NCBI RefSeq assembly: GCF_027595985.1
Contig: NC_073307.1
Coordinates: 46,284,094 to 46,348,093, forward strand
Source of the DNA: Sorex araneus
Lineage: Eukaryota > Chordata > Mammalia > Eulipotyphla > Soricidae
DNA length: 64,000 nt
Direction: 5' to 3'
Shown here: positions 23,526 through 35,425 of the stretch, one piece after another
Numbering within the stretch: the stretch's first letter is position 1
Layout: each line of letters begins with the position of its first letter
Program-made: the position numbers and the translations under genes
Notes under the pieces: model-generated
Seen by the model: only the letters and a program-made list of their open reading frames with translations
What the model was told of the DNA's origin: nothing
Databases searched by the model: none

Positions 23526-24920
23526 AAATTAGATTGGAGTGGTAGAAGAGACTCTTCCTTGAGCTCTAAGGAGTTTCTCTTTTCTTTTGTGTGTTTTGAG
23601 ATGCTGTGGGAGAATTTTGGGCACAGAAACGAGGTGTAGACTCCTGTTTCATTGCTGTGTGGGGCTGTCCGTGAAAGACCGGGTGATTTCTAAAATCGGT
23701 TAGTTTTCCTGGATTGTCTGCGATGAATTCATTCAGGATGACTGTGGAACTGGTGAGAAGAAGGCAGTTTGACTCATAGGCAGGGGAAAGCCACAGTGAG
23801 TGCATATGTGGTGGTGGAGGCAGAAATTGGGAAGTTATGTAAGCTCCCATTTCCCCAACTACCTGTTAACGCTAGTTTAAGGTGTGTGAATAACTTTTTC
23901 CAAACAAAAGGTCTAGCAGGTACGGGAATTTGCTGCTTACGACAAGGTAACCAGGACTGTTCACTGGAGGCCTGTTCTCAGGATCTTTAGTTCATTGGCA
24001 TCTAGAAAGAAACCTCCTTCCGCTGGGGCTGACACAGGTATGGGGAGGCAAGACTCTTTAAAGAAAACATACGAGAAAACCCCGTGTACCAACTTCAGCT
24101 TAAAACCACTAAGACCTACTCAAAAATAAAAGCAACGATTTAATGAGAAATAGATGTTAAATCCAGGGATAAAGATTAATATGGGGCTAATATAAACTAA
24201 TTAAATGTCTAACAAGTGGGAACACAAAAACTCACTTTTACTGTCATTTTCAAGTGACAAAGCCTCCAAATGTTTTAGAGAATTTACACAGCATTCATTA
24301 TATTAATTGCGGGGAGAGGGAGAATTCATGTTTCATTATATCATAATACTCGAATACTTGATGTGTGAGTTGAGGGAGTCATTTATATGTAGATTATAAG
24401 TATATGCTGTGGGTTTAATATTCCAACATCTTGTGGATAAAATATGTGATGATGAAAATCTTGGGGATTAGATGACACGGAGAAGGAAGTGATTACTGCT
24501 TACACAAGCTGCAGTGCTAGAAATGAAGAGGAAGGAGTAAAACAAGAACCTGATAGAAATGGGACTTTGAGGAAGAGGATGTTGAGCCACCAAAGGCGAT
24601 CAGCAGCAGAGATTATGATAAATGGGTGTGGAATGAAATGAACCACAACTCCCAGGCTGGAAGCTATGAAAATGGTTGCAGTGTGTATTGGGAAAATTGA
24701 CAATGGGGAGAAAAGCACTTTAACATACCACTATTTCTACACCAGTTGTGGCATTTAGTCTTGTGGCAAGATGAATGAATTTATGAGTGAGTGAATGAAT
24801 CAAATAAGCAAACTCAGAGAACTCAACCAAAGAAGGAAAAAGAGAAAATGCTGAGCTAAATGAAGATAGTCATCCATATCAAGATTCCACAAAATCCATT
24901 TCTTAAAAAATTATTTATTA
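23526..24920. other. Unassigned intergenic
   Basis: Nothing recognised across 1.4 kb. Confidence 0.45.
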
Positions 24921-25012
24921 GGGGCCAATGAGATGGCTCACTGATAAAGCAATAGCTCTGCACCTATGAAGCCACAAGGCTCTATTCCTGGCACTGTCAA
25001 AAATCACAACAG
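24921..25012 (+). mobile_element. SINE head, atypical
   Basis: 'ggggccaatgagatggctcac' A-box and 'ggctctattcctggcac' B-box, with no normal body. Confidence 0.6.
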
Positions 25013-25186
25013 TGACATCCCTACCTTTATGTTTTCTTATTTGCTTTTTAACATGAAATCAATAATGTTTCAAAAGAACATTTTCTTGAATGAATGTCTT
25101 TCCTTATTTTTACAATCACCTTTAAAAATTGTTATGTTATATACGTTCATTACAGAAAATAAAAATACATTTTAAAATGAAGGAAA

Positions 25187-25372
25187 TCTTCCTCCGTCCC
25201 TTTCTGAGAGCCCCGCAAGCTACCGAGAGTATCCTGCCCACACGGGCAGAGCCTGGCAAGCTACCCGTGGTGTATTCTATATGCCACAAACAGTAACAAC
25301 AAGTCTCACAATGGAGATGTTACTGGTGCCCGCTCAAGCAAATCAATGAGCAACGGGATGACAGTGACAGAT
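25187..25372 (+). mobile_element. Long SINE, head missing
   Basis: From 'tctgagagccccgcaagctac' to 'gggatgacagtgacag', followed by an AT-rich run at 25371-25396. Confidence 0.9.
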
Positions 25373-25487
25373 ATATATATATACATATATATATGACATA
25401 TATACACATAACAGTGCTACACATGACAGTGCTTTAAAATGAAAGGGAAGTTTGCTATAATACCACCCTGAGATAACTTGTCACATT

Positions 25488-25945
25488 TTATTTATTTATT
25501 TATCTTTTAATTGAATCACCGTGAGATACAGTTACAAAACTTTCATGTTTACATTTCAGTCACACAGTGATTGAACACCCATCCCTCCATCAGTGCACAT
25601 TTTCCACCACCAATGTCCCCAGTATCCCTCCACACCCCCATCCCGCCACCCCTCCCCTTGTCTCTATGGCAGACAATTTCCTTCTTGCTCTCTCTCATAT
25701 GGGCATTATGATTTGCAATACGGATAATGAGAAGCCATTATGTGTGGTTCTTTATCTACTTTCAGCACACATCTCCCATCCCGAGCGATCCCTCCAACCA
25801 TCATTGACTCAGTGATCCCTTCTCAATCCCAGCTGCCTTCTCCCCCAGCTCATAAGGCAGGCTCCCAACTGTGGAGCAATTTTCCCGACTTTTGTCTCTA
25901 CTGTCTTTGGGTGTTAGTGTCATATTATAATATTTTATATTACCT
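25488..25945 (-). mobile_element. LINE-1 3'UTR
   Basis: Complement of the 35426-35867 element, from a (TTTA)-rich tail at 25488 to the 'actaacacccaa' region at about 25915. Outer edge uncertain. Confidence 0.85.
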
Positions 25946-26210
25946 TGGCACATTTTGTAAATGAACTTATACTTGGCATCCTACTTAATAATTTTTATTC
26001 ACAAATGTTTGAGCATGTTTGCACACCAATTGTGCTTGTGTGAAGTGATTTTCAACATCTGCATAATATTTCATCAAATGGAGGTATTGCAAGATACTCA
26101 AACAATCATTGCACCACTTAGCTGGGTTCTTTGCTTGTTTCATTGCAAAGATTTTTAAAAAATAGCAAAATTCCATATTTTTCCATAGTCTTCATTTGCT
26201 CTCCAGACTT
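25946..26210 (-). mobile_element. Old LINE-1 (L1M-like) remnant
   Basis: 'catctgcataatatttcatc' is the complement of the L1 region before the ORF2 end, in old mammalian L1 spacing. Confidence 0.5.
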
Positions 26211-26221
26211 AATAGTTGGAG

Positions 26222-26392
26222 GTTGGGGTCAGCACAATAGTGAGTAGGGTGCTTGCGTTGCATACAGCTCGATCTCCACATGTAGTGGAGAATAGTCCCC
26301 TAAACCCCCATCAGGAGTGATCTCTGAGCAGAGACAAGAGTAAACACTGAGCAGCACAAGGAGTGGCCCCAAACCAGACAAACAAAAATCCC
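26222..26392 (+). mobile_element. Short SINE
   Basis: Head 'ggtcagcacaatagtgagtag', body to 'gagtggccccaaac'. Confidence 0.82.
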
Positions 26393-27016
26393 CAAAGGTT
26401 GAATTACTTAGTCACTTTAAACATCTTTGACTGTATTTCAAACTCTAGATTGTCATGTTTTTGGCTACGATTTTAGAACAAGTGAATTCTTTAACTTAAA
26501 GCGCACTTTATATTCATTCATCTTATCTCCGTAGCAGCCACAAAGATAGGTTTCATGGTCCGTAATCCACAGGTAAGAAGGAATTCCAAAGTACTTGTGA
26601 GTCTTTGTCAAGGTTACACAGCACTAACAGTGTAACCTGAGGGCTCTTTCCATGTCACTAGATGAAATGCCAACCTGCCAACGAAAAATAGCAGGACCCT
26701 GCACTGTGCTTTCCTCTCCAGCAGCAAAATCCGTGAGCTCAAATTTCCAATGAGGGTGTTTCAAAACTAAACAACAGTTGGATATTGCCTGTTTGACATT
26801 GAATTCTCTTTTCTGGTACGGAAGTCTTCCTGACATCTTGTCAGATAACGACCTTTGCTCTGGAGTAGCTCTCAGTTACAGTACGGTTGCTGAGAATTGG
26901 CAGCTGGTCACAAGAATGGTTTATGAAGTTTGTGTTATTTTGTTCGCTTTGAGTGGAAAGGGGAACAGAGCTCCAAAAAGGTGTCCGGGCAGTGGTAGAG
27001 ATAGCTCAAAGGCTTC
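26393..27016. other. Unassigned; possible MIR at 26530-26640
   Basis: 'caaggttacacagcactaac' resembles the MIR core. Otherwise nothing. Confidence 0.4.
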
Positions 27017-27263
27017 ACTGTATCACTGCCATCCAGTTGCTCTGTCAATTTGCTTGAGCGGGCACTAGTAACGTCTTCATTGTGAAACTTGTTGTTACAT
27101 TGTTGGCATATCGAATACACCACGGAGAGCTTGCCAGGCTCTGCCGTGCAGATGGGATACTCTTGGTAGCTTGCTGGGCTCTCCAAGAGGGGCGGAGGAA
27201 TCAAATCCTGGTCTGCTGCATGCAAGGCAAACGCCCTACCCACTGTGCTATCGCTCCAGCCCT
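27017..27263 (-). mobile_element. Long SINE, full length
   Basis: All segments present, ending 'gctatcgctccagccct'. Confidence 0.93.
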
Positions 27264-27294
27264 CTCAAAGGGTTAATTTATTTTAATTTCTTGC

Positions 27295-27412
27295 AGGAGG
27301 TCCAGCTTTTATCCCCTGCACCACATAGTCCCTTAAGCACTGCTAGGAGTGACCCCCAGCAACAGACTGGCAATAGCCCCTGAGTATCACTGGGTGTGGC
27401 TCAAAAACAAAA
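27295..27412 (+). mobile_element. Short SINE, body only
   Basis: 'taagcactgctaggagtgac' to 'gtgtggctcaaaaac'; head absent. Confidence 0.65.
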
Positions 27413-27474
27413 CAAAGTGAAACAAAAGTTCTGCAAATCATTTCGATTCCACCCTAGGTCATGGAAATCAGAAA

Positions 27475-27555
27475 ATGAGTCTGTGGCTAAAAGGGAAGTG
27501 ACTTACCCAAGATCACTTGGGCAACCGAGGTGGAAATCTCCTGACTGTTAGCCAG
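27475..27555 (+). mobile_element. MIR fragment
   Basis: 'gaagtgacttacccaagatc' is the conserved MIR core. Confidence 0.55.
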
Positions 27556-27626
27556 CACTCTGATTATCATCACAGACTCTTATGATTTGTCCATATCTCA
27601 AAATTATGAAGTCTGAAATCATGAGG

Positions 27627-27805
27627 TTGGGGCCAGAGAGATGATAGAACAGAAGTGAAGGCACTTGCTTTTCTTGTAGTCAATTCTTGTTACATCCTTG
27701 GCACCGCATATGGTTCCCTGAGCACCGAGCATCATCATGAGTGATTCCTGAGCACAGATCCAGGAGTAATCCCTGAACACCCAAGTGTAGCCCCCAAACA
27801 AAATA
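27627..27805 (+). mobile_element. Short SINE
   Basis: Head 'ggggccagagagatgataga' and body to 'gtgtagcccccaaac', with an A-rich tail to about 27838. Confidence 0.85.
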
Positions 27806-27838
27806 AAAATAAAATTACAAATAAATAAAATTACAATC

Positions 27839-28041
27839 TATTTTGGCATGTCGAATACACCACGGGTAGCCTGCCAAGCTCTGCCGTGCAGGCGGGATAC
27901 TCTTGGTAGCTTGTCAGGCTCTCAGAGAGGGGCAGAGGAATCATGCCAAAAACAGTAACAATAAGTCTCACAATGAAAGATGTTACTGGTGCCCACTCGA
28001 GCAAATCGATGAGCAATGGGATGACAGTGACAATGACAATC
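27839..28041 (+). mobile_element. Rearranged long SINE with inverted middle segment
   Basis: 27944-28041 reads in the + sense of the family (atgccaaaaacagtaac to gggatgacagtgaca). The adjoining 27839-27943 is the normally preceding part of the body but in the opposite orientation. The two parts meet so that 'ttttggcat' and 'atgccaaaa' sit at the two ends of the inverted piece. Confidence 0.85.
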
Positions 28042-28044
28042 GAT

Positions 28045-28100
28045 TTATATAATTTTGCATGTGAAGAAACTGAGACTCAGAAGACAGTATTCAATGATGT
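28045..28100 (+). mobile_element. MIR fragment
   Basis: 'gtgaagaaactgagactcag' matches the MIR core. Confidence 0.55.
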
Positions 28101-28984
28101 GCAGGTAAGTAAGAGTAAGGTTGGAGTGAGGGCACAGGTATCTTGATTATAAGTGTATAACTGGGCTACTAAATTCTCCGATAAAAAGCTAGAATCAGAT
28201 AACAGAAGATTCACTACAAGACCAAATTTTAAGGGAGCATTAAGGTGAATTTCTTAGTGTGATATTTTAAACCAAAATTAATATGAAATATGTATAATAA
28301 ATGAATACTTGAGAAGTTAATTTTTTAAATTTAGTCTCTAACCCTCCATTTACATGATTCACTTTGTGCTAATCTTGTTGGACATGCTTTTATTCAAAAA
28401 GTTGTTGTTTAGCTTATCACAGATTTGTCTGTGATAATTTGTGTGACTGACACCAATGTCTCACTAGCTCCTGTCTAAGGGCCTCCAATCTGGCTCTGAG
28501 GGACCCAGGAACAGGAGATCCCAGGGATGAGAGGCCCTAGGGATGGGAGGCCTAGAACTAAAAGTCTGAGAGCTGGGACTGACTCCCACAGCCTCTTGGG
28601 CCCTTGGGCCCAGGGCAATGAGTAAAATGTGGTAAACATATGGACCTGAAGCTCCTAATAGTGCTAATTCTCATGATACCAGCCCAAGCCCTTCAAAGAT
28701 TAATTATTTAGGAATCTGGGTATAGTCTTGGACTTAGTTTCATAAAGGCAACTGTTTGAGCATTGGGCGTGATGAACTGGTTTCTCAACTAATGTAAAAG
28801 AAATCTGGGCCTTTTAATTGACCACAAGTTTAATATGAGCATTGATGACAGGAACTGCCAGGCACACAGATGGGATCCTTGGCTTACTCCTGGGTTCATG
28901 GGCTTCAGACTCTGTCTGAGTCCAGAGAACATATGTGAGCCCCTCTCAGGGCAGGGAGAAACTTGAAGTTAGCGATTCTAGACT
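28101..28984. other. Unassigned intergenic
   Basis: Nothing recognised; purine-rich GGGA repeats at 28500-28560. Confidence 0.45.
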
Positions 28985-29635
28985 AGAAGAGCTCCAGTTA
29001 CAGTTGAATTGTAAGCCCCCTCCCAACAATAAATTCAAGTCCTAACCCCTAGCACCTATGAATGTGACCTTATTTGGAAACAGATTAATATGATGTGATA
29101 AACCAGGGTTAATCGAATATGACTTGCATCTTTATATAAAGGGAAGCAAGGACACAAGAACAGACATACACACATAGGGGAGAACACCCGTGAGACAAAG
29201 GTAGAGATCAAGGAGAAGCATCACCAAGCCCAGAAGCACAGATTGCAGGAAAGCACTACATCTAGGATGCAAGAATAGAAAAAAACTCTCACTCAAAGTC
29301 CAGAGAGGGCAGCATTCCTTTGACTTCGAGCCTCTAGCCTCAAAGACAAACAGACTTCGGTGTGCTCGGGGCTTTCTCCTGACTCTATATTCAGGGATGG
29401 ACCATATCCCTGGACAACAATAATCATATTCCTGGACCATGGCCCTTATCTCTGGACCATATGATAGTCCCCTGGCAGAGCTCAGTAGATCAAATATGGT
29501 GTCAGGGGATCGAACCTGAGTCAGCCAAGTACAAGGCAAGCACCTTACCCACTATACTTTAATTCCAGTCTTGACTTTTTGTTGTTTTAAGCAAGAGTTT
29601 CCTTGCAGCCTAAAGAAACTAATAGAAAGAGCCCA
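28985..29635 (+). mobile_element. Ancient MaLR-type LTR (MLT1-like), split by a SINE
   Basis: 'cctaacccctagcacctatg', 'atgtgaccttatttggaaa', 'aatatgacttgcatctttat' and, after the SINE at 29345-29572, 'gttgttttaagc' and 'gcagcctaaagaaactaata' follow the order of this mammal-wide LTR. The exact subfamily is not certain. Confidence 0.65.
29345..29572 (-). mobile_element. Short SINE with internal insertion, nested in the LTR
   Basis: B-box 'ggggatcgaacctgagtc' and head end 'actttaattccagtc'. A locally repeated 'ctggaccat' segment at about 29398-29462 lengthens the body. Confidence 0.75.
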
Positions 29636-29838
29636 GAAGAACCTTTGTGTGAGAGAGGGAGGTAAATGCTTTCTATACAGATTTCACTCACATATTCCTC
29701 TCGCACATTTCACAGAGTCTGGTGCATACGTTACATGCAGCAAGAAAGAAATGATTCGAAGACACCAACTGTAACGGGAAAGAAAAAATATTGCATACTA
29801 GATTACTTTCCTTTTGCTTATCCTGCATATTTCATTTT

Positions 29839-29861
29839 ATTATTATTATTATTATTATTAT
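29839..29861. repeat. (ATT)n microsatellite
   Basis: About eight units next to the SINE tail that follows. Confidence 0.9.
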
Positions 29862-29864
29862 TTT

Positions 29865-29999
29865 TAGATTTGGGGGGGTCACAGATGGTCATACTTAGGG
29901 GTCACTTCTGATTCTGTGCTTGGGAATTGCCCCTGGAGAGCTAGGGGTCCCTTTCGGTGCAAGCAAGCATCCAACCCACTGTACAGTCTCTAGAGCCCC
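29865..29999 (-). mobile_element. Short SINE, diverged
   Basis: 'gattctgtgcttgggaattg' body, 'cagtctctagagcccc' head end; a B-box deletion is present. Confidence 0.75.
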
Positions 30000-30504
30000 A
30001 GCAAGGGCCATTTAATCATCTCCTTTGACTTCTAGAGGATGAATCAGAGGAAGTCAGACCTAGACAACATCTTAGAGCTTATGGAGTTTCCCGACAGGGG
30101 AAGAACATGAGAATTAGTGAGAAAAGGGCCTGGTTCTTTCCTTATGCCTATCTCCCCTGTATGCGGGAAATCCTATTGGTTCCCTTTCCCACACTGATAT
30201 ATCCCTTTATATTTAATGCTCTCAACATTTAATGCTACCAATATATTTAAAATTTAAATAATAGGACTGGGTACATAAGTCAAAGAGACAGAGGGCTCAA
30301 GTTCAAACCCTAACATCATATACCCTCTACCTCACCCCAATACCGCCCAATGTGGTCCTGGTAGCCCCCCAACACCTTTGGCTCAAGCAGCTCTGCATTG
30401 CTGAGCCCAAGTACTGAGCTTCTGGGCCAAGATCCTTGAGGAGTAACCCTCAGCCCCTGCCCTCAACAACACTGGATAACGATGCTATTAAGAAGCATTT
30501 TTAG
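30000..30504. other. Unassigned, with probable old SINE at 30265-30480
   Basis: 'ggctcaagttcaaaccctaac' could be an old B-box and 'gaggagtaaccctcagcccc' an old body. Confidence 0.4.
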
Positions 30505-30630
30505 GGGCCAGAGAGGAGAACAATATGGTGCCTGCCTTGCATGCAGCTCACCTTGGCATGTGATCCCTGAGCACAGACCTATGAATAGAGCCTGAGCATT
30601 TCCAGGGATGGTTCAAACACCAAAATATTC
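30505..30630 (+). mobile_element. Short SINE, internally deleted
   Basis: Head 'ggggccagagaggagaacaa' joined to 'gtgatccctgagcacag'; the B-box is lost. Confidence 0.75.
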
Positions 30631-30652
30631 ACATGATTAAAATTTAAATGAG

Positions 30653-30868
30653 GACCTAAGAAGATAGCACAGGGATCAGGGTTGCATGTTTTGCGTGGGT
30701 GCAGGTTAGTTTGAGCCATTCTTGGCATTTGTGGCCCCAATACCTTGGGCCCTGAACAACACCACATTCTCCAACCTCAGGATTGAATTCTCCAGGCCGG
30801 GTGACTGAGTATTGTTGGGAGGGGCCCCCATGGTACTCAAGCACTACATGGGCGACCACCAAATAAAT
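30653..30868 (+). mobile_element. Old SINE related to the short family
   Basis: 'agaagatagcacagggatcag' head; body long and diverged. Confidence 0.5.
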
Positions 30869-31104
30869 AAAATGAGAAGGGACTCAGAGCTCCTAAGAAA
30901 TTTTTTTACAGATATAAATGCTGTTTAAAAGTGCTGAAAAGATAAAATGATGGCTATTTCCAGAAGGAAATAGCAGTAGAAGCTACAGAAAATTTATCCT
31001 GTGCCTGATCCCACACAGAGCATTTGACCGAATAATCTCATTTAAGTCTCATGACAATGGTGATAGGCAGGATTCAGGTATTTATTGGGGGAAAAGAGAA
31101 TGTT

Positions 31105-31185
31105 GGGTCACATTGGTTCGTGCTCAGAGTTTAGTCTTGGCTCTGTGCTCAGGGATTACTCTTGATGGTGCTTGAGATGCCAAAA
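31105..31185 (-). mobile_element. Short SINE tail half
   Basis: 'ggctctgtgctcagggatta' body piece. It faces the + copy at 31205, making an imperfect inverted pair. Confidence 0.7.
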
Positions 31186-31204
31186 AAACTCTGATACATG
31201 CTCC

Positions 31205-31378
31205 CAGTTTAGGGCAGAATGGAAAGCACAGCAGAGAGGGCATTTGCCTTGCAACAGCTGACCCGGGTTTAATCCTTGACATTGCATATGGTCCCTGAGC
31301 ACTTCCAGGAGTAATTCCTGAGTGCAGAACTGGGAGTAATCCCTGAGCATCACCAGGTGTGGCCACAAAACTGAAAAC
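31205..31378 (+). mobile_element. Short SINE
   Basis: 'gagggcatttgccttgcaac', 'gacccgggtttaatcc' and complete body. Confidence 0.85.
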
Positions 31379-31734
31379 AAGAAGCGATTGCAATTGAAAT
31401 CAGTTACATATGGAAATGTGATGGAAGTCTCTCCCTGCCTTTTTTAATAAATCTTTCATCAATGAGTATGATATCATGATATAATTTTAGTATGATTAAT
31501 AGCCTAGGTTCAGGTTCAATTGTAATGACTAATTGTTCTAAACCTAATGAAGTGACTCCTACCAGACCAGGTTACAGGAAAGGAACATCAATGATTCAGT
31601 ACATATTATTGCTGGTGTGTCTACTGCTGCTCTTAAAAACTGTCTTTACTGAAAAATCTCAGATAACCTGTGGGTCATTCAGATTCAAGGGAGTGCATGT
31701 CGACAGCTTTAAGAAAAAATGGTTCTGGTTTGGG

Positions 31735-31815
31735 TTGATTTTGTTTGTGTCTTCTTTTGCTTTTGTTTTGGATTTGGACACCACTGGCAATGCTCAGGGC
31801 CTACTCCCAGCTCTA
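31735..31815 (-). mobile_element. Short SINE, tail half only
   Basis: 'actggcaatgctcagggcc' with a T-rich tail before it. Confidence 0.6.
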
Positions 31816-32115
31816 CCAATTCATTCAGCATCTTTTAGCCAGGCTAGTTTTAGAATAAAACATACAATATGTCGTTACACTCCTGAAGACTAGGGCTTCA
31901 CACTTGGGCTAAGCCATGATTGGGGTAGTCACACAGCCAAGTGTATTTGTCAAGACAGTGAGCTGCACACATCACAAGATAACGTTTCATGGTCTAAAAA
32001 CTATAGCTCAATAAATCTGACTTTGAACATCTTCAGAGATAGTCATTCCCTCAAGGTCTTTTCTGAAGGGTTCTGAGAGGGTAGGGGTGGTATTTACAAG
32101 TTCATTTTTTTTTCT
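31816..32115. other. Unassigned intergenic
   Basis: Nothing recognised. Confidence 0.45.
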
Positions 32116-32273
32116 CTTTGGATTTTGGGCCACAACTGACTGTGCTCAGGCCTACCTCCTGGTTCTATGCTCAGGGATCACTCTTGATAGTACTCAGGGT
32201 ACATATACAGTGCCAGAGATCAAACCCAGGTCAATCACATGCAAGGCAAAGGCAAAGTACCAAACCTATTGCA
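32116..32273 (-). mobile_element. Short SINE
   Basis: 'tatgctcagggatcactc' and 'gatcaaacccaggtc'; the head end runs into the TCTCTG array. Confidence 0.8.
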
Positions 32274-32340
32274 CTCTGTCTCTGTCTCTGTCTCTCTTTT
32301 TGTCTCTCTTTGTCTCTGTCTTTCTGTCTCTCTGCCTCTG

Positions 32341-32373
<33 letters not shown>

Positions 32374-32401
32374 TTATCTCTCTTTCTCTCTTTCTCTCTA
32401 T
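32274..32401. repeat. (TCTCTG)n / (TCTC)n simple repeat
   Basis: Imperfect hexamer array, giving Ser/Leu/Cys-rich false frames. Confidence 0.9.
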
Positions 32402-32489
32402 GGCTCTAGAAGCTCATCCTTGGCTCAGATTCAAGGTCCAGTCTCACAGCATCGCCTTCTAATCGGGTAACCTAAATAAAGTCACTCTT

Positions 32490-32640
32490 TGTACTCATTC
32501 TCTTCATTTGCCAAATGAGATAATAATAGGATCTACCTCCTAGAATTGTCATAAAGGTTATTATTTCATTGCTGTAAAGCACTCTTATCCACTGTGTATA
32601 TGCTAATTAAATGTACAGTATTACTAACTATTTATAGTAC
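32490..32640 (+). mobile_element. MIR 3' part
   Basis: 'aaatgagataataataggat' with 'ctacctcctagaattgtcat' follows the MIR 3' consensus. Confidence 0.6.
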
Positions 32641-32654
32641 CCATCCCAATGAGA

Positions 32655-33285
32655 CTTGGTATTTGTTTGCTAAGGCTGCCATGACAAAGGGCCACAAACT
32701 GGATGACTTAAGCAACAGAAATGTATTGCTCACCACGTGAGAGGCTCTGAGTGTAACATCACAGTGGCAGCATGGTTGGTTCCTTCTGAATATTAGTTCT
32801 TTCCAGGTGTCACCCCGAGTTTCAGGGGTTTGTGGTTTGCATTTCTTGGTTTCTAGAGATAGCCCTTAATCTCTGTCTTTATCCTTACACGAAAATGTTC
32901 CTTCTTGTTTGTCTGTCTTCACATTTCTCCTTTCTATTTTCTATTTTTGTTTATTTGTTTAGGACTACATGCTACTGTGCTCAGGCTTATTCCTAGCTCT
33001 GTGCTCAAAGATCACTCTTGACAGGGCTCAGGGGACCAGAGGATGGTAGGGAGAGGATTTGGGTCAGTTGCATGCAAGACAAGCACCTTACCCACTATAT
33101 TGTTTCTCTGTCCCCTTCACATTTCCTATTTCTATGAGTAACACTAGGCATACATAAGGGGCCTAGCTTACCCCAGCATGACTCATGTGAACTTAATTAG
33201 AGGCCATCTGTAACATTATTTCCAAATAAGGTCATTTCCTTCTGTGATACTGAGAATTAGGGTTTCAATGTACAAATTTAAGGAA
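32655..33285 (-). mobile_element. Ancient MaLR-type LTR (MLT1-like), split by a SINE
   Basis: 'tttgctaaggctgccatgac', 'gatgacttaagcaacagaaa' and, after the SINE, 'acttaattagaggccatctg' and 'ccaaataaggtcatttcc'. Same family as 28985-29635, opposite strand. Confidence 0.65.
32950..33116 (-). mobile_element. Short SINE nested in the LTR
   Basis: 'agctctgtgctcaaagatca' body, head end 'gtttctctgtcccc'. Confidence 0.8.
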
Positions 33286-34514
33286 TATATATTGGTCAGT
33301 CTAAAAAAAAAGACTCTAAAATAATATTTCTCTGTTCATATCTTCCAATAACCCCCCACCTCCATCCATTTGTTTGGCAAAGTCCCACTTGTGCTTCAAT
33401 TTAGATTCGGTGCCTCTCTTATGTTCTGAACAGTCCCCTAGACTGACACCTACTGTAACCCTTACAACTTTGTACGCTCCTTTTCCGATTATCATCCTGT
33501 CTCTTAGCAAGAGTTCAAGAAAAGATTGCTTAATGTTGGGCCTCAGAATCCCAAAGGAATCTAAGAAAATGTGTATGAAATTTACAAATGCCAATGTCTC
33601 TTTCAAAGTCTGGGTATCATCTTTAATATCTCTATGGATGATTTAAAAAAAAACTGAATAACTTTGAAAGCAGGAGTACTAAAGCAACATATCAGTTGAA
33701 CTTTCATTTGAAGATCAAAAACTATAGTAGATATTACAAGTAAAATGGATGGAGTGGAAACAGGAACTTGATAGCCCAGTTGTAAAAGTGAAAAGAGAAT
33801 GCTGGGGGAAATGCATTCTTCTAGAAATACGTCATTTCTAGAAGAAGTTGCCATTCTTAAGAGCCAAGGAAAAACAGAAGCTAAAACAATACCAAAAAGA
33901 TAAGAGGTAGAGGTGAATTTGCTGAGGGTCAGATTGTCAGAGAAGCAGAAACCATGTGGCCATACTTGACGTCTAGATTGGCACGAACCCCAGTTGTTGC
34001 TGGAGATTGAGTCTAGTCTGTCCTCCTACCAAGAATCGCCATGTAAGTCCCCAGCTTCGGGAGCAGAGGTGGCAGGGCAGATGGGGCAAAGAGGCAACTC
34101 ACACATAATCAACACTTTAAAGCAAACTATCTAGTTAGGAGAGATCCATGCCCTTAGGTTTCAAGCCCTGGCTGGACTAGATGTCTGTATTCTTGAGCAT
34201 GCAACTTCCTCCTCCTGATAGTCAGACTCCCCACCTTTGGCAGGAAGAAGGAATTAGATTTCACTCAAAGGATTTTTCCACGGCTGAGCAAGGAATTGAC
34301 AGGCCAGCACAAAGGTGCTGCAAGGGAACTGCTGAAAGAAGTTGTCACAGTGGGGGATTCTCCCCCAGTCTCCAGCCATCACAGAGAAAGGATGCTTCCT
34401 CTCCCACTGGTGCAACTCCTGTTGCCATGACCCAAAGGAGGCAGAGAATGGAAAGCAGGGTTCTGTTTCTCCAACATGGTCACTCTCTAAGACAAATCAA
34501 CTCCAAAATTAAGG
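33286..34514. other. Unassigned intergenic
   Basis: Nothing recognised in 1.2 kb. Confidence 0.45.
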
Positions 34515-34690
34515 GGAATTAGCCAGAGAGATAGTAGAGTGAGTAGGGCATTTGCCTCGGAAGTGGCCAACCCAGGTTCAACCGCTGGCACCCCATATGG
34601 TTCCCTGAGTACCATCAGAAGTGGTCCATGAACAGAGCTAGGTGTAAGCCCTGACTACTACCAGGTGTGGCCCCCAAGACAAACAAACAA
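34515..34690 (+). mobile_element. Short SINE
   Basis: Head 'agccagagagatagtagagt', B-box 'caggttcaaccgc', complete body. Confidence 0.87.
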
Positions 34691-34920
34691 AAAATAAAAT
34701 AAAGGGGAATGTTTCCTATCCAGTACAAATATACAGTACAAGTCAGTGAAAGGTGAGTGGTGAGGGCTGGGGATGAAGGGCACTGTGGAAGGAGGAAAGG
34801 GCTGAGCACACATTTTGTACAGTCAGGGCCTGAAGCCAGGTGCACGGGATTCACACCAGTGTTTCCTCAGTCCTCTTGTCCTGGCTTAAACAATAAAATG
34901 TGCTTATAAAATTATACTTA

Positions 34921-35090
34921 GTCAGGCTAGAGAGATATTACAGTGGGTAGAGCTTTTGCCTTACATGCTACCAACTCGGGTTTGATCCCTGGCACCTCAT
35001 ACGGTCCCCCAAGCACAGCCAGGAGTGATCACTTAGTGCAGAGGAAGAAGTAAGCCCTGAGCACCACCACGTATGGCTCAAAAACAAATA
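34921..35090 (+). mobile_element. Short SINE
   Basis: Head 'ggctagagagatattacag', B-box 'cgggtttgatccc'. Confidence 0.87.
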
Positions 35091-35407
35091 TACTAATTTC
35101 AGATTTTTGCATGTATGTATTATAGTTCAATAAGGCAATTGCCCAGCACACAGAAAGGAGATCCAGAAGGTGATTCAAATTTAGTTTGACTTACGAACAA
35201 ATGGTAACATGAGGCAGTAAGACGTGACTTAGTTAGATAACCTACTTAGATAACAAGAATGTGAATTAACATGCACAGGACTGCTAGGCACTCAGATTTT
35301 ACAGGCAGAGAAAAAAATTCTTTAGGAATAACCCCTACTTTATCTTAAATTTGCAAAAGGGACACATGTTGAAAATTCCCGAAGTTCCATAAAAGTATGG
35401 AGAAGAT
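35091..35407. other. Unassigned intergenic
   Basis: Nothing recognised. Confidence 0.45.
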
Positions 35408-35425
35408 AAAAATTAACCATATTTT
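35408..35425 (+). repeat. Target-site duplication, left copy
   Basis: Identical to 35868-35885. Confidence 0.9.
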
